Source: Novosphingobium sp. (GTDB lineage: Bacteria > Pseudomonadota > Alphaproteobacteria > Sphingomonadales > Sphingomonadaceae). From it: 64,000 nt of DNA. Below are positions 60,075 to 64,000 of this stretch, in pieces (the first letter of the stretch is position 1; each line of letters starts with the position of its first letter). Both the position numbers and the translations under genes were made by a program. The notes under the pieces were generated by a model, which saw nothing but the letters and a program-made list of their open reading frames with translations, made no database searches and was not told where the DNA came from. The stretch covers positions 124,001-188,000 of the forward strand of contig JAGIAR010000005.1 of assembly GCA_017744735.1 (NCBI GenBank). Reading direction: 5' to 3'.

Positions 60075-61070
60075 ATGCGGCCGATCACCGAAATCCCTTC
60101 CGTGACCGACCGGGCGGAGTTCCATGAGGGCTTCGGACAGCGCTTTATCCTGACGGTCGATACCGAGGAGGAATTCGACTGGAGCCGGCCGATCCGGCGC
60201 GAAGGCTATGGGCTGGAGCATATCCCCCGCCTCGCCAAGTTCCAGCAGTTCTGCGAGCACGAGGGCGTGGCGCCGATCTATCTGGTCGATTATCCGGTCG
60301 CGACTTCGGCGCTGGCGGCCGAAATCCTGCGCGAACCGGTGGCACAGGGCCGCGCGGAAGTGGGCATTCAGCTCCATCCCTGGGTAAATCCGCCGTTCGA
60401 CGAGGACGTGAACGAGCACAACAGCTTCGCGGGCAATCTTCCGCCGGAACTCGAGCGCGCCAAGTTTTCCCGCCTGCGCGAGACGATCGAGGCCAATTTC
60501 CAGACCATTCCCAGGGTCTACCGCGCCGGGCGCTACGGCACCGGCCGCGGCACCGCGGAAATGCTTCGCGACGGGGGCATCGCGATGGACAGCTCCGTCC
60601 GGGCCAAGTTCGACTATAGCGCCGAAGGCGGGGTCGACTACCGCGGCCATCCGCTGGAGCCCTATTGGCTCGATCCCGAACATACCGTGCTGGAGCTGCC
60701 GCTGACCACGGTGTTCTGGGGCGTGCTGCGCAGGCAGGGCGAAAGGCTCTATCCGCTGATGTGGCGCCTGCCGGCGATGCGCGGCGTGCTCGCGCGGCTG
60801 GGGCTGCTCGAACGCATCCCGCTGACCCCCGAGGGCGTTTCGTTCGACGAGGCGATCCGCGGGATCGACATGGCACTCGACGACGGAGTGCCGCTGCTCA
60901 ACTTCTCGTTCCACAGCCCCTCGCTGCGGCCCGGCCACACGCCCTATGTCCGCGACGATGCCGACCTCGAACATCTCTACGACTGGTGGCGCCGGATCTT
61001 CGCCTACCTCGGCCGCCGGGAGGTCAAGCCCTGCTCGCTCAAGGACGTGATGGCCGGGGTCAAGGTCTGA
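60075..61070 (+). CDS. polysaccharide deacetylase family protein
   Basis: FILTVDTEEEFDW, VGIQLHPWVNPPF, YRAGRYG. Confidence 0.88.
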   Translation: MRPITEIPSVTDRAEFHEGFGQRFILTVDTEEEFDWSRPIRREGYGLEHIPRLAKFQQFCEHEGVAPIYLVDYPVATSALAAEILREPVAQGRAEVGIQLHPWVNPPFDEDVNEHNSFAGNLPPELERAKFSRLRETIEANFQTIPRVYRAGRYGTGRGTAEMLRDGGIAMDSSVRAKFDYSAEGGVDYRGHPLEPYWLDPEHTVLELPLTTVFWGVLRRQGERLYPLMWRLPAMRGVLARLGLLERIPLTPEGVSFDEAIRGIDMALDDGVPLLNFSFHSPSLRPGHTPYVRDDADLEHLYDWWRRIFAYLGRREVKPCSLKDVMAGVKV

Positions 61071-61106
61071 CCCCGTATCGGCGCCACCGGACGCCCACAT
61101 GTGCAG

Positions 61107-61982
61107 TTACTTGATAACCCGGCCCTTGGGCGCGTTGATGCGGCAGGCGGCGCGTTCCCGCGCGATCCTCGCCGGATCGGCGCCGTATTCGATCAACGGG
61201 AACGCCTCGAGCTTTTCTTCCACCAGATCGAGCGTAGCCTTGAAGTCGGGTCCCCGGTCGAGATCGTTGCGGGTGACTTCCTGCCAGTCGCGCGCATTCT
61301 TTTCGCGGGTGTAGAACATCACCAGCACATCGCGTTCGCGCGTGGTCGCGAAGCCGTGGTAGGAATAGAAATGCGGCGCGAAGATGCACACCGAGTTCGC
61401 GCGGAAACGCGCGCCGTAGACCGGCTCTAGCTCGCGGTTGTAGAGGATGGTCGCATTGGCCTTCTCGTCCTGTTCGTCCATCCCGATCTCGGGGAAATAG
61501 AACACGAACGAGAGAAACTTCTGTGGGATGTCGACGTGGATGTTCTGGAACCGGCCCTCTTCGCAGAAGACAAATTCGAATTCCTTTTCGTGAATCCGTA
61601 CACTGTCGCAGAAGGCATCGTTCGGAGCGATGTAAAATTTCTCGAGCACCGCTTTGCGGACGTCGAAATCGTCCCATAGCGCGCGGAACTGGCGCACCGC
61701 CTGCGTGTGGTCGTCGGCCAGCGGATAGCGGCGGTTCTGGAACGCCGCATTGTCCTGGTTGCGGGCGATCATCTGGCCCGAGACCTTGAGCGCCTGCTTG
61801 TAATCGAACATCGCGGTATAGAAATCTTCGGGAAACAGGCTCTCTATGTAGAGATGATAAAAGGGATTTTCCCCCACCGCGGTGTCCGCGATTCGCTTCA
61901 GGACATGGGCCTTGATCGCCGGGTAATCCTCCCCGAGCGAAGGCGAGGTCCGGCCGAAAACCCGATTGAGCAGCGCGTTCAT
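61107..61982 (-). CDS. 2OG-Fe(II) oxygenase-like protein
   Basis: IHVDIPQKFLSFVFYFPE...CIFAPHFYSYHGFATTRERDVLVMFYTRE. Confidence 0.65.
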   Translation of the reverse strand: MNALLNRVFGRTSPSLGEDYPAIKAHVLKRIADTAVGENPFYHLYIESLFPEDFYTAMFDYKQALKVSGQMIARNQDNAAFQNRRYPLADDHTQAVRQFRALWDDFDVRKAVLEKFYIAPNDAFCDSVRIHEKEFEFVFCEEGRFQNIHVDIPQKFLSFVFYFPEIGMDEQDEKANATILYNRELEPVYGARFRANSVCIFAPHFYSYHGFATTRERDVLVMFYTREKNARDWQEVTRNDLDRGPDFKATLDLVEEKLEAFPLIEYGADPARIARERAACRINAPKGRVIK

Positions 61983-62132
61983 CTATGAAATCCGATTGAG
62001 CGAGAAGAACATCGAAACGCAGGGAATTGCCGTGCCGTTCCAATATATTGGCTTGCTCTACCGGCGACAAGCCTGCACGCGCCGGCGAAGCGGGCGCCGC
62101 ATTTTTGGGGACTAACGGACGCGCGCGCGACT

Positions 62133-63170
62133 ATGTATAGGCACGCGATGATCCGCTTACCCATGCCGTGGCCCCGCCCCAGCCGGCCCGACGCGGCGCC
62201 GCCGACCGACGGCATCCCGCACATCCATCTGATCGACACCGCGATCGCCTCCGAGAACATCGGCGACGAGATCATCGTCGATGCGGCGCGGCGGCATCTT
62301 GCCCCGATCCTGGCAGACTGCCGCGTATCGAGTTCGTCCGGGCACGACGGCCTCGGCCCGGCAGGGCGCAAGCTCGTCGCCTCGGCGCAGCTCGTGCTGC
62401 TGCTCGGAACCAATGCGCTCGCTTCGCGATACAAAGTCGGCCGGCGGTTCATGTGGCGGGTCGCGCCGGCCGACGTGCCGCTGCTCGCCGGCAAGGTGGT
62501 GCTGTTCGGCGTGGGCGCGAACACCCCGTTCGACCGTGTGGAGGGGGCGCAGAAGGCCTTCCTGTCGCGCGTGCTTTCGCCGGCCTATCGTCACTCGGTG
62601 CGCGATGGCCGGGCGCAGACGATCGTCGAGGCGGCCGGGCATGTCGCGCTCGACACTTCGTGCCCGACCTTGTGGGACTGCGCAGACGGCCGATACCGCC
62701 CGCCCGCGCGCAAGACGGACACCGTCTGCTTCACCCTTACCGAGCACAAGCCTGACCCGTCGGACTGCCTGCTGATCGAGATACTGTCGGAGGCCTACCG
62801 GCGCGTGGTGTTCTTCCCCCAGCAGGCGCGCGACTTGCGCTATTTGCGCGAGATTACCGACCGGACACAGATAGAAATCCTCGCGCCAAACCTCGCTGCT
62901 TATGACCGCTTCCTCAGTCAGACCGAGACGGACGTCGTGGGCACCCGCCTGCACGGAACCATCCGCGGCGTGCAGCACGGACGGCGCGCACTGGTGGTCC
63001 AGATCGACAACCGCGCGGAAGATATAGGAAAAGAAACCGGCTTGCCGACCATAAGCCGCAACGCCCTGCCCAAGCTTTCCGAATGGATCCACGGCGCGAG
63101 CGAAGCGCAACTGCGCCTTCCGCAGGAGCAGATCGCGGCGTTCCTGCAACAATTCCCCCCCGCGCGATGA
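62133..63170 (+). CDS. polysaccharide pyruvyl transferase family protein
   Basis: ENIGDEIIVDAARRHL, VVGTRLHGTIRGVQHGRRALVVQIDNRAEDI. Confidence 0.85.
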   Translation: MYRHAMIRLPMPWPRPSRPDAAPPTDGIPHIHLIDTAIASENIGDEIIVDAARRHLAPILADCRVSSSSGHDGLGPAGRKLVASAQLVLLLGTNALASRYKVGRRFMWRVAPADVPLLAGKVVLFGVGANTPFDRVEGAQKAFLSRVLSPAYRHSVRDGRAQTIVEAAGHVALDTSCPTLWDCADGRYRPPARKTDTVCFTLTEHKPDPSDCLLIEILSEAYRRVVFFPQQARDLRYLREITDRTQIEILAPNLAAYDRFLSQTETDVVGTRLHGTIRGVQHGRRALVVQIDNRAEDIGKETGLPTISRNALPKLSEWIHGASEAQLRLPQEQIAAFLQQFPPAR

Positions 63171-64000
63171 CCCAATCCTCGCTCGGAAAGGACAACCGTG
63201 CCCGGCTGAACCGTGGGGCCGCGGCAATGGCCGGCGGCTTCCTCGTGCGTTTCGGCGCCAAGGCGATGTTCCTCGCGGTCGCCGTATTCTTCTATGGTGC
63301 CAAGCTGTTCGGTGCCTACAGCCTCGCGGTCGCGTCGATCGAACTGTTCGTGGTCATCGCCGGGCTGTCGATGAAGAAGCTTCTGTTCAAGATGCTGGAT
63401 GACAGGGACGCACCATCCTCGCCGGCGGAGCGGATCGCCGATGCGGGGATCACCGTGGTCGTCGCCAGCGCGGTTCTCGCGGCAGTGGTCGCGGTCGGAT
63501 TGTGGGTGACCGGACAGGAAGGCGGCGCGGTCGGGCGGATGACGCTGTGGCTGCTGCCGATGGTCGCCGGGCAATGCCTGCTCGATGTCAGCCTGACCGG
63601 CATCCGCTGGGCGGGCCTGGTCCGCTACGAAGTGACCACCCGCAGCCTGGCCGAGCCCTATGCCGGCCTGGCCGCAAGCGTGGCGGCTTATTGGGCCGGC
63701 TTTTACGAGGCCGGGCTGGCGATCGGCTACTGGGTCGGGACGCTCGCGGCGCTGTCGCTTGCTGCATACGGCCTGCATCGGACCGTTGATCTTGCTCCGC
63801 TGCGCCACTACCGCATCCGGCTCGCCGCGGTCTGGCTGGGCGTCCGCGCCAACTTCACCAACACGTTGAGCGACCTCGCGAACAATCTCTACCAGCGGGT
63901 CGACATGTATATCGTCGGGATCGCGCTCGGCCCGACCGCGACCGGCGTCTATTCGCTCGCCAAGCAGTTCACCACGCCGATCCGCCAGATCCGCCAGTCC
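63167..64000 (+). CDS. polysaccharide flippase/oligosaccharide translocase, truncated by window edge
   Basis: ATGA overlap; MTQSSLGKDNRARLNRGAAAMAGGFLVRFGAKAMFLAVAVFFYGAKLFGAYSLAVASIELFVVIAGLSMKKLLFKMLDD...; open at window end. Confidence 0.8.
   Translation, partial: MTQSSLGKDNRARLNRGAAAMAGGFLVRFGAKAMFLAVAVFFYGAKLFGAYSLAVASIELFVVIAGLSMKKLLFKMLDDRDAPSSPAERIADAGITVVVASAVLAAVVAVGLWVTGQEGGAVGRMTLWLLPMVAGQCLLDVSLTGIRWAGLVRYEVTTRSLAEPYAGLAASVAAYWAGFYEAGLAIGYWVGTLAALSLAAYGLHRTVDLAPLRHYRIRLAAVWLGVRANFTNTLSDLANNLYQRVDMYIVGIALGPTATGVYSLAKQFTTPIRQIRQS

Overview
The window is a GC-rich alphaproteobacterial chromosome (Sphingomonadales/Erythrobacteraceae-like by gene content; taxonomy is inferred). It has two parts.

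(1) About 1-24,450: the right-hand part of a lambda-like tailed prophage that runs off the left edge. It is integrated at the 3' end of a tRNA-Tyr gene. The minus strand carries cro, HTH, a C5-methyltransferase, a DnaA domain-IV-like protein, VRR-NUC, a GapR/DUF2312-like protein, a primase-helicase, HNH, terminase, portal, MuF, scaffold and the major capsid start. The plus strand carries CI, two possible cargo genes, a YqaJ/RecT recombination module, a Lar-like protein, DUF4326, many small ORFs and the integrase.

(2) About 24,450-64,000: core chromosome. It includes rlmB, hupB, lon, ybaB, dnaX, the SRP RNA, hrpB, a prenyl synthase, a two-component system, an ABC-F protein, a MASE1-GGDEF protein, a DUF6456/XRE divergent pair, yajC-secD-secF, tRNA-Pro, a GTA-type 3TM holin, msrB, aroQ, accB-accC, an Lrp regulator and the start of a polysaccharide cluster.

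The observations most worth following up:
- A 41-bp element, nearly identical in its 19-bp core, upstream of both the XRE gene (divergent from DUF6456) and the GTA-type holin gene. This suggests a dispersed gene-transfer-agent control and lysis regulon.
- An 11-bp-phased, nine-unit repeat array with an adjacent hairpin inside the 3' end of the phage primase-helicase gene (candidate intragenic origin).
- A conserved-looking gene nested in an alternative frame inside the C5-methyltransferase gene.
- Five 17-bp operators in a lambda-style 3+2 layout.
- A single-nucleotide frameshift in a gene coupled to terminase.
- A 26-residue MuF echo in the lysogeny region.

All calls were made by reading the sequence and the ORF track. 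No searches were run.
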